47,452 nucleotides of DNA, taken from positions 1 through 47,452 of the forward strand of contig DEMS01000033.1 of the NCBI GenBank assembly GCA_002359315.1. Reading direction: 5' to 3'. The stretch comes from Bacteroidetes bacterium UBA2664. Its GTDB lineage: Bacteria > Bacteroidota > Rhodothermia > Balneolales > Balneolaceae. Each line of letters starts with the position of its first letter. Positions within the stretch are counted from its first letter, which is position 1. The notes below the pieces were generated by a model. The model made no database searches and had not been told where the DNA came from. It saw only the letters and a list, made by a program, of their open reading frames with translations. Below are positions 25,372-34,411 of the stretch, piece after piece. The translations under genes and the position numbers were made by a program.

Positions 25372-26697
25372 TTATTGTGGTAACTTCCAGGGTGCTCTAT
25401 AAACCGGTGTAACCAGTTCATTTGCAGCTTCACTGTTTGTGAACCGCATGTTCTCTTCATCCCATTCCAGATGGGTCTCACCGACCCTTCCCGCGATGTT
25501 GGGTATATGAGCGTGCAGCGCCGCCGCATAACCCATCTCAGGTGTACATCTGGGAGTATTTCGGGATATTATGCAATCCAGAAAATTCTTCACATGAGGC
25601 CCGTGAGCATCACCGCCCGTACTCACACTACGCGTTTCGGCCCTTTGACGGTTGTTGCTGTTATCATATTCCGGTTGAAGTGAATACCCGTGTCGATTTA
25701 CAACAATTGTTCCGTTGTCTCCAATATAGGCAACTCCATAAGGCTGATCCCAGCGGCCCACTTCAATACCTGCGGTCATATCATATTGAATCACATAATC
25801 CTTTTTCGGGTAGATCACACTCATTGTATCAAATGTCTCTCTCATTCCTGATCGTTCTGAAGTATTCGCAGCATAACTCATCACTTTATCAGGGCCACCA
25901 ACAAGATCATCCGGCCAAAGGGCCATATCGAGCAAGTGTACACCCCAATCTGAGAAGAGTCCGCCGCCATAATCCCAGAAATGCCTCCAGGAACCGTGAA
26001 ATCTTGCTTGATTAAATGGTCGTTCGGGAGCCGGACCCAACCAAAAATTATAATCGACTCCATCCGGAACTTCACTATTTTCAGTAAAGTTTGCACCGAG
26101 TCCGTAGTTGAAGTTTGCCCATATTTCAATTTTTCTCAACTTGCCTATATCTCCCGCCTTGACTATTTCAACGGTTTCCAAAAATCCCGTATTACTGCGC
26201 TGCTGCTGGCCAACCTGAACCACATTATTATACTGATTTGCAGCTTTCACCATGATGGCACACTCCGCAATGGTCTTGCCGAGAGGTTTTTCAACATAAA
26301 TATCCTTTCCGGCTTCACAGGCATGAACAAAATTGAGACAATGCCAATGATCAGGAGTACCGATAATCACTGCATCCATCTCATCCAATTCAAGCATTCG
26401 TCTATAATCTCCGAATAACCTGGGCTCATCTCCATTAATCTCCTTAACCGTTGCAGCCCTGCTGTTCAATACGTTCTCATCTACATCACATAATGCCACA
26501 CAATGGACTCCTTCATTTGAGAGATGATGTCTTAAAATGGAGAAACCATGACCCCGGCATCCGATCAAACCCACATTAATTTGGTCGCTGGGTGCTACCA
26601 TTGCGCCCCAAACCGAGGAGGGTAAAATAGTAAAGAGTCCCGCACCTGCGGCTGTAAGTGATGTTTTGCGAATAAAATCCCTTCGATTAATTTTCAT
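25372..26697 (-). CDS. Gfo/Idh/MocA oxidoreductase with Tat leader
   Basis: A 441-residue exported oxidoreductase. The frame is open to 26802, but ATGs at 26703 and 26697 are the plausible starts because the Tat signal (NRRDFIRKT, hydrophobic core, SSVWGA) begins there. The Rossmann motif is NVGLIGCRGHG, then DAVIIGTPDHWH and VEKPLGKTIAEC, the lysine motif, and GVHLLDMALWP in the catalytic region. These features are typical of the bacterial secreted Gfo/Idh/MocA group. It is only distantly similar to the paralog at 10981 (different EKP context and C-terminus). It is divergent from a hydroxypyruvate-isomerase-like gene across a 499-nt gap. Substrate unknown. Confidence 0.9.
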   Translation of the reverse strand: MKINRRDFIRKTSLTAAGAGLFTILPSSVWGAMVAPSDQINVGLIGCRGHGFSILRHHLSNEGVHCVALCDVDENVLNSRAATVKEINGDEPRLFGDYRRMLELDEMDAVIIGTPDHWHCLNFVHACEAGKDIYVEKPLGKTIAECAIMVKAANQYNNVVQVGQQQRSNTGFLETVEIVKAGDIGKLRKIEIWANFNYGLGANFTENSEVPDGVDYNFWLGPAPERPFNQARFHGSWRHFWDYGGGLFSDWGVHLLDMALWPDDLVGGPDKVMSYAANTSERSGMRETFDTMSVIYPKKDYVIQYDMTAGIEVGRWDQPYGVAYIGDNGTIVVNRHGYSLQPEYDNSNNRQRAETRSVSTGGDAHGPHVKNFLDCIISRNTPRCTPEMGYAAALHAHIPNIAGRVGETHLEWDEENMRFTNSEAANELVTPVYRAPWKLPQ

Positions 26698-27196
26698 GAT
26701 CATTTCTGATTTATAGTTATGAATTTTATCACCGGAAATTTTCTTAATCCGGTCGGGTACGGTTAAATAAATTTTTGTAGTAACTACTGGTCTTAAGGTC
26801 ATGAGCCTAAAACGATATCTGTCCCAAATCCGGGCTGCCAGTTTTATCGCGCTCAGCCGGTTTGGTAAAACTCATCACTTGGTTCCATTAACCTCAAGTA
26901 CTGCTTTTTTTAACTTATTTGCCAAAAAATATTCTTCACTGCTTGATTCTATTTACGAAAAAAACATTTATTGAAGAATTACTGATAGTTTTCACAGCTT
27001 AATTACTAAAAAGAAACCCCGGTACTAAAACTGGTATTTGTAGCTGTCAGATTTTTTAACAATTATATTTGCTTGGTGGGGTTCGTATCTTTTTGAATAT
27101 ATATTACAGATCCGAAATAATTACTTACCAAAAACCCTAATATCTTCTGTTTACAGGAATTAACTCTTAAAATAAATAAAGGGAAGGATTCAATTT
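26698..27196. other. Intergenic region between divergent sugar genes
   Basis: A 499-nt region that should hold promoters for both flanking genes. Near the minus-strand gene is a short palindrome GTAGTAACTAC at 26777-26787. Near the plus-strand gene is a Bacteroidota-style promoter-like pair (see 27037-27071). A 57-codon open frame from 26801 looks random in composition and I do not call it. Confidence 0.4.
27037..27071 (+). promoter_or_regulatory. Bacteroidota-type promoter candidate
   Basis: TTTG at 27037-27040 and TATATTTG at 27064-27071, fitting the -33 TTTG and -7 TAnnTTTG consensus with 23 nt between. It lies about 125 nt upstream of the isomerase-like gene. The motif is short, so chance occurrence is possible. 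Confidence 0.35.
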
Positions 27197-28174
27197 ATGG
27201 CTATCACAAACCAAAATAATATAAAAACCATGCTTTCGAGGAGAGACATGATTAAAAACAGTGCCACATTTTCCGCTGCCATGTTAGCAGGAGCTGCGAT
27301 TCCCGGTAAATTTTTTGGCAGTGCAAAAAACAGAGGCAAAGCTGTGAGAAACGGACGAATCAATCAAATTTTGGTGTCATGGCCTTATATGTCATTCGGT
27401 GATCAATGGACACTGGATCAACTCTGTGAGGCAGCCGTGACCCTTGGGGTAAAAGGAATTGAACTTGTGGGTCCCAATGAGTGGCCAACCATGAAAAAGT
27501 ATGGATTGGTTTGCGGGATGGCAACCAACGGAATGCCGGACCCGCCTTTTGAAAAAGGACTGAATAATCCCCGATATCGTGACGAAGTGATCGCCCTGAC
27601 AAAAAAACGAATTGAAGAGTGCGCCGAAGCAGGTGTTAAAAATGTGATCACATTTACAGGATTTGAACACCGCGATCTGGATAATCCGGATGCAGGGATG
27701 ATTCCCCAAGATGAGGGTGCTGATTATACGGTTGCCGGACTCAAAGAACTTGCACTCCACGGAGAAAAACATGATGTAACCATCTGCATGGAACACCTCA
27801 ACTCACGAGTTTCAGGGGACGATTCCAGGGGACACCCCGGTTATCAAGGGGATGATATCGACTATTGTGCGGATATCATCAGAAGGGTTGGGTCATCACA
27901 TGCAAAACTTCTGTTTGATATCTACCATGTTCAAATCATGAATGGCGATATCATCGCAAGGATTAAGGAGTATGGGACGGATCTGATCGGGCACATTCAC
28001 ACAGCAGGTGTACCTAACCGCGCAGAACTGGATAATGAACAAGAGCTAAATTATCCGGCTATCATGAATGCGCTACTTGAAATAGGCTATGAAGGATTCG
28101 TGGGACAGGAATTTATCCCTACCCGCGATCCAATGGAGGGTTTGCGGGAAGCCGTTGAACTCTGCGATGTCTGA
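27197..28174 (+). CDS. Hydroxypyruvate-isomerase-like TIM-barrel protein
   Basis: A 325-residue xylose-isomerase-like protein with a Tat signal (SRRDMIKNSATF, hydrophobic, GKFFGSA). GGGAAGGA lies 9 nt before the ATG, an unusually good ribosome-binding site for this window. Metal/active residues are placed as in hydroxypyruvate isomerase: Glu in ICMEHLNS, Asp and His in LLFDIYHVQ, His in IGHIHTAGVPNR, and Glu in FVGQEFIPT. The sequence AGVPNRAELDNEQELNYPAIM is close to the hydroxypyruvate isomerase signature. An exported copy is unusual for a cytoplasmic glyoxylate enzyme and suggests a periplasmic sugar or keto-acid substrate, perhaps supplied by the divergent oxidoreductase. Confidence 0.85.
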   Translation: MAITNQNNIKTMLSRRDMIKNSATFSAAMLAGAAIPGKFFGSAKNRGKAVRNGRINQILVSWPYMSFGDQWTLDQLCEAAVTLGVKGIELVGPNEWPTMKKYGLVCGMATNGMPDPPFEKGLNNPRYRDEVIALTKKRIEECAEAGVKNVITFTGFEHRDLDNPDAGMIPQDEGADYTVAGLKELALHGEKHDVTICMEHLNSRVSGDDSRGHPGYQGDDIDYCADIIRRVGSSHAKLLFDIYHVQIMNGDIIARIKEYGTDLIGHIHTAGVPNRAELDNEQELNYPAIMNALLEIGYEGFVGQEFIPTRDPMEGLREAVELCDV

Positions 28175-28265
28175 TTTTACTGGTCAATGTTTCGATCATT
28201 TAATGAAGTTGTGTAATATTTTTGGGATTTTTATGTTATTCCCTTATTAATCGTATCCTTAGTTT

Positions 28266-28694
28266 GTGAAAATTAATCAGCGTACATATCAACATTTCGT
28301 AAAAGCCGTAGCTGTACTATTGCTTGCGGCGCTTTTTATGCCTACCGGATTACATGCAAAACAGCTTGTTGATTTTTGCAAACCTTCACCGATTGAACAG
28401 CCTATGGCATCAGATCACAGTTGTTGTGATAAATCGGATGAAAATGAGACTAGTAATTCTCATCCAAATCATATCTGTGATTGGAGTATAATCTGTGCCT
28501 GTAATGTTAGTCTGAGTATTCTGAATAATACGGAGTGGATTGTTACCAATAATAATTTTACGGTAACTCTTATCGAAACAGAGACATTATCACTACTTGT
28601 TCCTTCAACTGAACTGATCCATTCTGATCAACAACTTCGTATCGACCATTTTAAACCGCCCCTGTGGCTTCTATACGATACCTACCTGATTTAG
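28266..28694 (+). CDS. Small exported Cys/His protein, HYC_CC_PP-like
   Basis: A 142-residue protein starting at GTG 28266 with a signal-like segment (about 12-31) ending LHAKQ. The body has a CC pair in DHSCCDKSD, His/Cys in SHPNHICDW and CACN, and PP near the end (HFKPPLWLLYDTYLI). This is the same layout as the 146-residue protein at 12626: single Cys, CC pair, PP close to the C-terminus. It stands 289 nt upstream of the CusA gene on the same strand. The recurring position just before an RND pump suggests a metal-handling or regulatory role. That role is inferred. Confidence 0.65.
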   Translation: MKINQRTYQHFVKAVAVLLLAALFMPTGLHAKQLVDFCKPSPIEQPMASDHSCCDKSDENETSNSHPNHICDWSIICACNVSLSILNNTEWIVTNNNFTVTLIETETLSLLVPSTELIHSDQQLRIDHFKPPLWLLYDTYLI

Positions 28695-28768
28695 CCCACC
28701 CCTTTGAAAGCTGAGAAAACCCCTAACCTGGGCTGACCTCACTTGAACCACCCATTTTGCCGGCATAA

Positions 28769-28890
28769 AGATCTTCGTGTCTTCGAGCCTGCTCTTCGAA
28801 GTCTTGGCGTAGTTGAGCCCGCTCTTCGAAGCTTTCTTGGTCTACGTAGCTTTAGCGAAGTAGACGGCGTAGTAGAGACTTCGTGGTTCA
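28769..28890. repeat. Composite intergenic repeat element
   Basis: A mosaic of short repeats in the gap before cusA. GAGCC[T/C]GCTCTTCGAAG occurs at 28785-28801 and 28815-28831, 30 bp apart. GTCTAC at 28840-28845 pairs with GTAGAC at 28860-28865 around an internal palindrome CTACGTAG. The flanks CTTCGTGTCTT and GACTTCGTGGTTCAAA look like dispersed intergenic repeats. The rest of the 289-nt gap (28695-28983) shows nothing else. Confidence 0.55.
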
Positions 28891-28983
28891 AATTTAAGGC
28901 CCGGTAATCAATATTTTCTCTCAGCTATTCGAAACTCATGAACTTAAAAATTGAACACCCGTTTTATTTAAAACGAATACTCC

Positions 28984-31900
28984 ATGACAAACAAAATCAT
29001 TCGCTTTTTTCTCGAGAATAAACTCATTGCACTTCTGCTGTTTCTGGCACTGACAGGTTGGGGTATATCCACAGCTCCTTTCGACTGGGATATTGACTTT
29101 CTCCCGCGTGATCCGGTTCCGGTGGATGCTATTCCCGACATTGGGGACAATCAACAGATTGTTTTTACCGAATGGCCGGGCAGATCTCCTCAGGATATTG
29201 AAGATCAGATCACCTATCCGCTAACTACGCAGCTGCTGGGCCTTCCCGGAGTCAAAACCATTCGCAGCAATTCTGTTTTTGGATTTTCATCTATCAATAT
29301 CATTTTTGAAGATGATATCGAATTTTACTGGAGCCGATCCCGAATTCTCGAAAAGCTGAATTCTTTATCCGGTGGCACACTGCCGGCAGGGGTTCAACCG
29401 TCACTGGGTCCGGATGCAACTGCGCTTGGACAAATTTTCTGGTATACACTGGAGGGGTATGATTCCGATGGAAATCCCACCGGTGGCTGGGATCCGCACG
29501 AATTGCGATCCATCCAGGATTTTCAGGTTCGGTATGCACTAAATGCGGTTGAAGGTGTAGCTGAGGTAGCCAGTATCGGTGGTTTTGTAAGAGAATATCA
29601 GGTTGATATTGACCCGGTGGCCATGCGCGAAGCCAATGTAACCGTATTAGATATCGCCAATGCTGTTCGCAAAAGTAACCTCGATGTGGGCGCCCGTACC
29701 ATCGAAATGAATCGGGTTGAATATCTGGTCAGGGGTTTGGGGTACATTGAATCTATTGAAGATCTCGAGGAGAGTGTTGTAACCGCACGAAATAACGTCC
29801 CTGTCCGAATTAAAGATGTAGCTCGTGTTGAACTTGGCCCTGCACAACGCCGTGGTGCACTCGACAAAGCCGGTGCAGATGCAGTGGGTGGTGTGGTTGT
29901 TGCCCGATATGGGGAAAATCCCTTGAATGTGATCAATAGTGTAAAAGAAGAGATTGAACGAATTTCAACCGGTTTACCTACAAAAGAACTATCCGACGGC
30001 ACGATCTCCCAGGTAAAAATTGTGCCGTTTTACGATCGTACCGGACTCATATACGAAACACTCGGCACTCTGGAAGAGGCATTGTCACTGCAGCTCCTGA
30101 TCACCATTATCGTAATCATCATTATGGTGATGCATCTGCGTACATCACTTGTAATTTCTGCACTTCTACCGGTGGCTGTGTTGATGAGTTTTATAATGAT
30201 GAAGTACGTGGGGGTAGATGCCAATGTGGTTGCTCTGGCGGGCATTGCCATTTCGATCGGTGTTGTGGTAGATATGGGTATCATTTTGACTGAAAATATG
30301 CTCAAGCATATGGAGGAGAAAGATCCCGGAGAAAATCTTCTTGAAACCATTTACCGTGCTACTGCTGAGGTGAGTCCGGCTGTGATAACTGCCCTGATGA
30401 CCACCATCGTCAGTTTCCTTCCCGTTTTTATGCTTGAAGCACAGGAGGGGCGACTGTTCGGGCCATTAGCATGGACCAAAACATTCATTCTGATAGCTAC
30501 CCTGATCATTGTCGTCACTCTGATTCCGGCTTTTGCACACTGGCTCTTCTCTCAAAATATCAAAAAAAGAAAATGGAAGATCTTCTGGAACAGCGTTTTG
30601 ATCGCAGCCGGATTGATTATTGCGATCACTATTTACGGTTGGGGCGGGCTGATCCTGTTAGCCCTGGGCATCAATAATCTTGCAGCAATTTATTATGAGG
30701 AATACCGGCCCCGGGTACCGTGGGTGAATAATGTTATTATACTACTGGGAGTCGCCTGGCTACTTGCAGGCAGCTGGCTTCCGCTGGGTCCGCAAAATCC
30801 GGTTTCTTTCAGCCTGATTTTCATCATACTTACGGTCGGAATCATCTTTGGGCTTTTCTGGCTTTTCATGAAATATTATGAGAGGATCCTCGATTGGGCA
30901 CTGCATCATAAACCCTTGTTCCTCTCTTTTCCGGTATTGATACTGATTTTTGGACTTGTTACCTGGCGTGGATTTGATACATCCTTCAGGTATGTAGCGA
31001 ACGGTTTTAATTCGATCGGAATCGAAATTGAGGAGACAAGATTATGGTCTGCACTGGATGGTAAATTCCCCGGTTTAGGACAAGAATTTATGCCTACACT
31101 GAATGAAGGGTCTTTTCTCCTCATGCCAACTGCCATGCCACATGCCGGAGTTGAAGAGGCCTTGCAAATAACAGGAGAGATGGACATGCGAATTGCATCC
31201 ATTCCGGAAGTTGAGACTGTGGTGGGAAAAATTGGCCGGGCGGAATCTGCACTTGACCCCGCACCTGTGTCGATGTTTGAAAACACGATTATGTATAAAA
31301 GTGAATATAAAACGGATGACCGCGGACGCAGAGTGCGATATAAGGTTGAAAACGGTGAGTTTGTCCGCGACGAAAACGGTGAATTGATCCCTGATAACCG
31401 GGGACGATATTATCGGCAGTGGAGAGACCACATCACAAGCGCAGATGATATATGGAATGAAATTCTGCAGGCAGCCGACCTGCCGGGAATTACCTCTGCA
31501 CCCAAGCTGCAGCCGATTGAAACCCGGCTGATTATGCTGCAAACCGGCATGCGCGGGAATATGGGAATACGGATCAGCGGCCCGGATCTTCAATCACTTG
31601 ATGATTTTTCCACAAGTCTTGAGCCGTTATTGCGTGATGTAGAAGGTGTTCGGCCCACTGCCGTATTTGCAGACCGCGTTGTGGGTAAACCTTATTTGGA
31701 AATAGATATCGACCGACGTGCAATCGCTCGGCATGGCCTTACCATTCAGGATGTGCAACAGGTGATCAGTACCGCCATCGGCGGAGAGATGTTGGGCATG
31801 ACGGTTGAAGGCCGGGAACGCTATCCGCTGCGGGTCCGCTATGCCAGGGAATACAGAAATAATCCCGATGATATCAAACGGATCCTCGTTCCTTCGCCGG

Positions 31901-32751
31901 ACGGCAGTCAGATTCCGCTGGGCCAGCTTGCCGAAATCCGGTTTGAGACCGGTCCGATGAATATCCGAAGTGAAAATACGTTCCTGAGTGCCTACGTCAT
32001 TTTTGACCGGCTACCGGATTATGCACCCATCGATGTTATTAATCGCGTACGTGATCGTTTGGATCAACGTATTCAGGAAGGTTCGTTACTTGTGCCGGAT
32101 GGAGTAAGTTATACGTTTGAAGGTGAATTCAGGAACCAGCAGCGTGCATCCGCACGGCTCTCTGTGGTGTTACCGATTACACTGCTGATCATCTTTTTGA
32201 TCATCTATTTTCAGTTCCGGTCTGCACCGGTATCCTTTATCGTCTTTTCGGGAATTGCGTTGGTCTGGTCGGGAGGATTCATCCTGCTTTGGCTCTATGG
32301 AGAAAACTGGTTTTTCAACTTCTCTGTATTGGGGGTAGAAATACGGGATTTCTTCCATATGGATACGATCAATTTAAGTGTGGCGGTTTGGGTTGGTTTT
32401 CTGGCGCTTTTTGGTATCGGGGTAGACAACGGCGTGGTGATGGCCACCTACCTGGAACAGCTTTTTGAACAAAAAAAACCGGAGGGGCGTGAAAGCATTT
32501 ATGCAACGGCCATTGAAGCGGGCATGAGAAGGGTTCGTCCTTGTTTGATGACCACGGGGACCACTATTCTGGCTCTTCTCCCCATACTGACATCCCCGGG
32601 GAAAGGTTCTGAAATTATGGTCCCGATGGCAATACCCATTTTTGGCGGGATGTTTGTTCAGATTCTGACGCTGTTATTGGTCCCTTTGCTCTACGCTATC
32701 TGGAAAGAAAATAGCCTGAAGCTTGAAAATAAATTGGAGGAAACGTTATGA
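28984..32751 (+). CDS. cusA: CusA-type copper/silver RND efflux pump
   Basis: A 1255-residue inner-membrane RND proton antiporter. TM4 has GVVVDMGIILTEN with Asp430 and Glu437, the CusA-type pattern (Asp405/Glu412 in E. coli CusA). All three copper-binding methionines of the porter are present in matching contexts: Met714 in LLMPTAMP, Met764 in PVSMFENT and Met851 in RLIMLQTG (E. coli Met573, Met623, Met672). Length exceeds the usual 1040-1050 because of an extra membrane-rich block at about 530-635 (roughly four hydrophobic segments) and a charged insertion between Met764 and Met851. The stop overlaps the next ATG (ATGA), so pump and outer-membrane factor are translationally coupled. Substrate copper or silver is well supported. 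Confidence 0.92.
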   Translation: MTNKIIRFFLENKLIALLLFLALTGWGISTAPFDWDIDFLPRDPVPVDAIPDIGDNQQIVFTEWPGRSPQDIEDQITYPLTTQLLGLPGVKTIRSNSVFGFSSINIIFEDDIEFYWSRSRILEKLNSLSGGTLPAGVQPSLGPDATALGQIFWYTLEGYDSDGNPTGGWDPHELRSIQDFQVRYALNAVEGVAEVASIGGFVREYQVDIDPVAMREANVTVLDIANAVRKSNLDVGARTIEMNRVEYLVRGLGYIESIEDLEESVVTARNNVPVRIKDVARVELGPAQRRGALDKAGADAVGGVVVARYGENPLNVINSVKEEIERISTGLPTKELSDGTISQVKIVPFYDRTGLIYETLGTLEEALSLQLLITIIVIIIMVMHLRTSLVISALLPVAVLMSFIMMKYVGVDANVVALAGIAISIGVVVDMGIILTENMLKHMEEKDPGENLLETIYRATAEVSPAVITALMTTIVSFLPVFMLEAQEGRLFGPLAWTKTFILIATLIIVVTLIPAFAHWLFSQNIKKRKWKIFWNSVLIAAGLIIAITIYGWGGLILLALGINNLAAIYYEEYRPRVPWVNNVIILLGVAWLLAGSWLPLGPQNPVSFSLIFIILTVGIIFGLFWLFMKYYERILDWALHHKPLFLSFPVLILIFGLVTWRGFDTSFRYVANGFNSIGIEIEETRLWSALDGKFPGLGQEFMPTLNEGSFLLMPTAMPHAGVEEALQITGEMDMRIASIPEVETVVGKIGRAESALDPAPVSMFENTIMYKSEYKTDDRGRRVRYKVENGEFVRDENGELIPDNRGRYYRQWRDHITSADDIWNEILQAADLPGITSAPKLQPIETRLIMLQTGMRGNMGIRISGPDLQSLDDFSTSLEPLLRDVEGVRPTAVFADRVVGKPYLEIDIDRRAIARHGLTIQDVQQVISTAIGGEMLGMTVEGRERYPLRVRYAREYRNNPDDIKRILVPSPDGSQIPLGQLAEIRFETGPMNIRSENTFLSAYVIFDRLPDYAPIDVINRVRDRLDQRIQEGSLLVPDGVSYTFEGEFRNQQRASARLSVVLPITLLIIFLIIYFQFRSAPVSFIVFSGIALVWSGGFILLWLYGENWFFNFSVLGVEIRDFFHMDTINLSVAVWVGFLALFGIGVDNGVVMATYLEQLFEQKKPEGRESIYATAIEAGMRRVRPCLMTTGTTILALLPILTSPGKGSEIMVPMAIPIFGGMFVQILTLLLVPLLYAIWKENSLKLENKLEETL

Positions 32752-34349
32752 GTGAAAAAATAGTGAAAAGTGAAAAGGAAAAAGGAAAAAGTGATTCGAA
32801 GCGATGCGAACAGCCACAAACCGAGAAGCTGGAGCGTCAGCGACAGTCCCGACACCTCGGGATAAAAGCATGTCCTGAGCAAAGTCGAAGGGTGAAAAGT
32901 GATTCGAAGCGAAGCGAACAACCACGAAGTAAAGAACTGCTAAGCGAAAACTCCCCCCTAATAAGGGGGGCAGGGGGGTGTCCAAGACGAACCTTTCACC
33001 ACCAAAGTCATCTAAATGTGATTTCAATTATTGCTATTGCAATAATATTGCTTGTACCACAGATCCAACATGCTCAAAATACACCTAGTCAATTCGATAC
33101 CCCACTACATCTCTCTCCCCAAGAGACGGAACAGGCATTATTTGGAGACAACTTATATCCCGAACTTCAGCAATATCTCCGGATGGCCATTGAGCAAAAC
33201 CCCGAATTGCAATCAATGCAGGCAATGGTTGAGGCAGACCGTGAGCGAGTACGTGAAGCGGGAGTGTTAATGGATCCTGAGATCAATATAGCCTATGATT
33301 TCAATCCAATGATGTCCGAATCCCAGCTGGGACGATTCTCCATATCCGCAATGCAGATGTTTCCATGGTTCGGTTCACTGGATGCAAAACGCGATTTCCA
33401 GCAGGCCGCAGCAGATGCAAACCGGTCTCGAGTAACATCACGCCAGCTTGAAATACTGAGAGATCTGCAGATCTACTGGCTCGACATTGCCAAAATTGGT
33501 GAACAGATACGAATCACAAGAGAAAATGTGGAATTGGTAATGGAGTTGGAAAAACTGGTGGAAATCCGATATGAAACGGGGCGTGCCGGTCAGGCCGATA
33601 TCCTTCGTATTCAGATGGAAGAACAGCGTCTCCTCAACCAAATTGCAAACCTTCAAGACAGTTTAAACCCAATCAAGGCCCGGTTTAATGAACTGCTAAA
33701 TCGTGAAACCTCTGCAGATGTAATGATTGCAGATGAGCTGAATTCCCGACCAATGCCATATACACAGGAGGAGATACAATCCTTCATTCTTCAGCAACAT
33801 CCTCAGTTTGATCTCATTACTGCTGAGCGTAGTGCTGCCGGGCAACAGCTCAGACTTGCAAAATTGGATGGGAGACCTAGTTTTGGAATCGGATTGGAGG
33901 TAATGGGTAGCGATTTTGGACCCATGTCTATGTTTCCGGACGCCAGAGAGAGTATCATCGTTATGGCTGTTGTACGCGTCCCTCTCTTTCGCTCACGATA
34001 TGATTCTCAAAAAAAGCAGGCAAATTTCAGGCTGCAATCTCTTGATCATCAACAGGATGTTGTCGAAAACCGACTCATGACTTCACTGGAAGAGATGCTG
34101 GAAGAGGTTCGATCGGCTGAACGTTCATTCATCCTGCTTGATGAAGAGCTGGTTCCCAGAGCCAGACAGGCCTTAACCATCATGAGTGAAGAGTACTCCA
34201 CAGGCGCAATCCGTTTTGATGAGCTGCTTCAAATTCAGCGAGAACTGCTGGCCCTGGAATATGAACGGATCGAAACGGTGATAAATCAGAACAAAGCCAT
34301 AGCCAATATTGAAAGCTTAATTGGCGGATATTCATTTATCAAAAAATAA
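32748..34349 (+). CDS. CusC/TolC-like outer-membrane factor with repeat-derived leader
   Basis: The frame runs 533 residues from an ATG overlapping the cusA stop, preceded by GGAGGAAACG, a good ribosome-binding site. Residues 1-90 are not homologous to any efflux protein: they are encoded by repeat-element DNA (segments such as DSKR[CS]EQP twice and CPEQSRRV). A normal signal peptide begins only at residue 91, where a GTG at 33018 starts a hydrophobic ISIIAIAIILLVPQIQHAQ segment. From there the 443-residue protein is a typical CusC/TolC channel (LRMAIEQNPELQSMQAMVEADRE, coiled coils, EELVPRARQALTIMSEEY). Either the GTG is the true start, or the pump-coupled ATG makes a long unusable leader. 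Function: outer-membrane duct of the Cu/Ag exporter. Confidence 0.88.
   Translation: MSEKIVKSEKEKGKSDSKRCEQPQTEKLERQRQSRHLGIKACPEQSRRVKSDSKRSEQPRSKELLSENSPLIRGAGGCPRRTFHHQSHLNVISIIAIAIILLVPQIQHAQNTPSQFDTPLHLSPQETEQALFGDNLYPELQQYLRMAIEQNPELQSMQAMVEADRERVREAGVLMDPEINIAYDFNPMMSESQLGRFSISAMQMFPWFGSLDAKRDFQQAAADANRSRVTSRQLEILRDLQIYWLDIAKIGEQIRITRENVELVMELEKLVEIRYETGRAGQADILRIQMEEQRLLNQIANLQDSLNPIKARFNELLNRETSADVMIADELNSRPMPYTQEEIQSFILQQHPQFDLITAERSAAGQQLRLAKLDGRPSFGIGLEVMGSDFGPMSMFPDARESIIVMAVVRVPLFRSRYDSQKKQANFRLQSLDHQQDVVENRLMTSLEEMLEEVRSAERSFILLDEELVPRARQALTIMSEEYSTGAIRFDELLQIQRELLALEYERIETVINQNKAIANIESLIGGYSFIKK
32789..33000. repeat. Repeat-element insertion at the 5' end of the cusC-like gene
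   Basis: Contains two copies of a 32-bp sequence starting AAGTGATTCGAAGCGA (32789-32820 and 32897-32928), a CCCGA/TCGGG hairpin, a TGTCCTGAGCAAAGTCGAAG block and a C-rich/G-rich palindrome (CCCCCCTAATAAGGGGGG). Such blocks are dispersed in Bacteroidota-like genomes. The whole stretch is an open frame joined to the efflux gene. Confidence 0.7.
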
Positions 34350-34411
34350 TTCACCCAAATAGGCAATACCGACTCAAAAATAAATTCAATAACAATCAGA
34401 CATACAGAATC

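Noticed and set aside
26801..26974. 57-codon open frame in the gap between divergent sugar genes
   Set aside because: Composition looks random, no ribosome-binding site and no recognisable motif.
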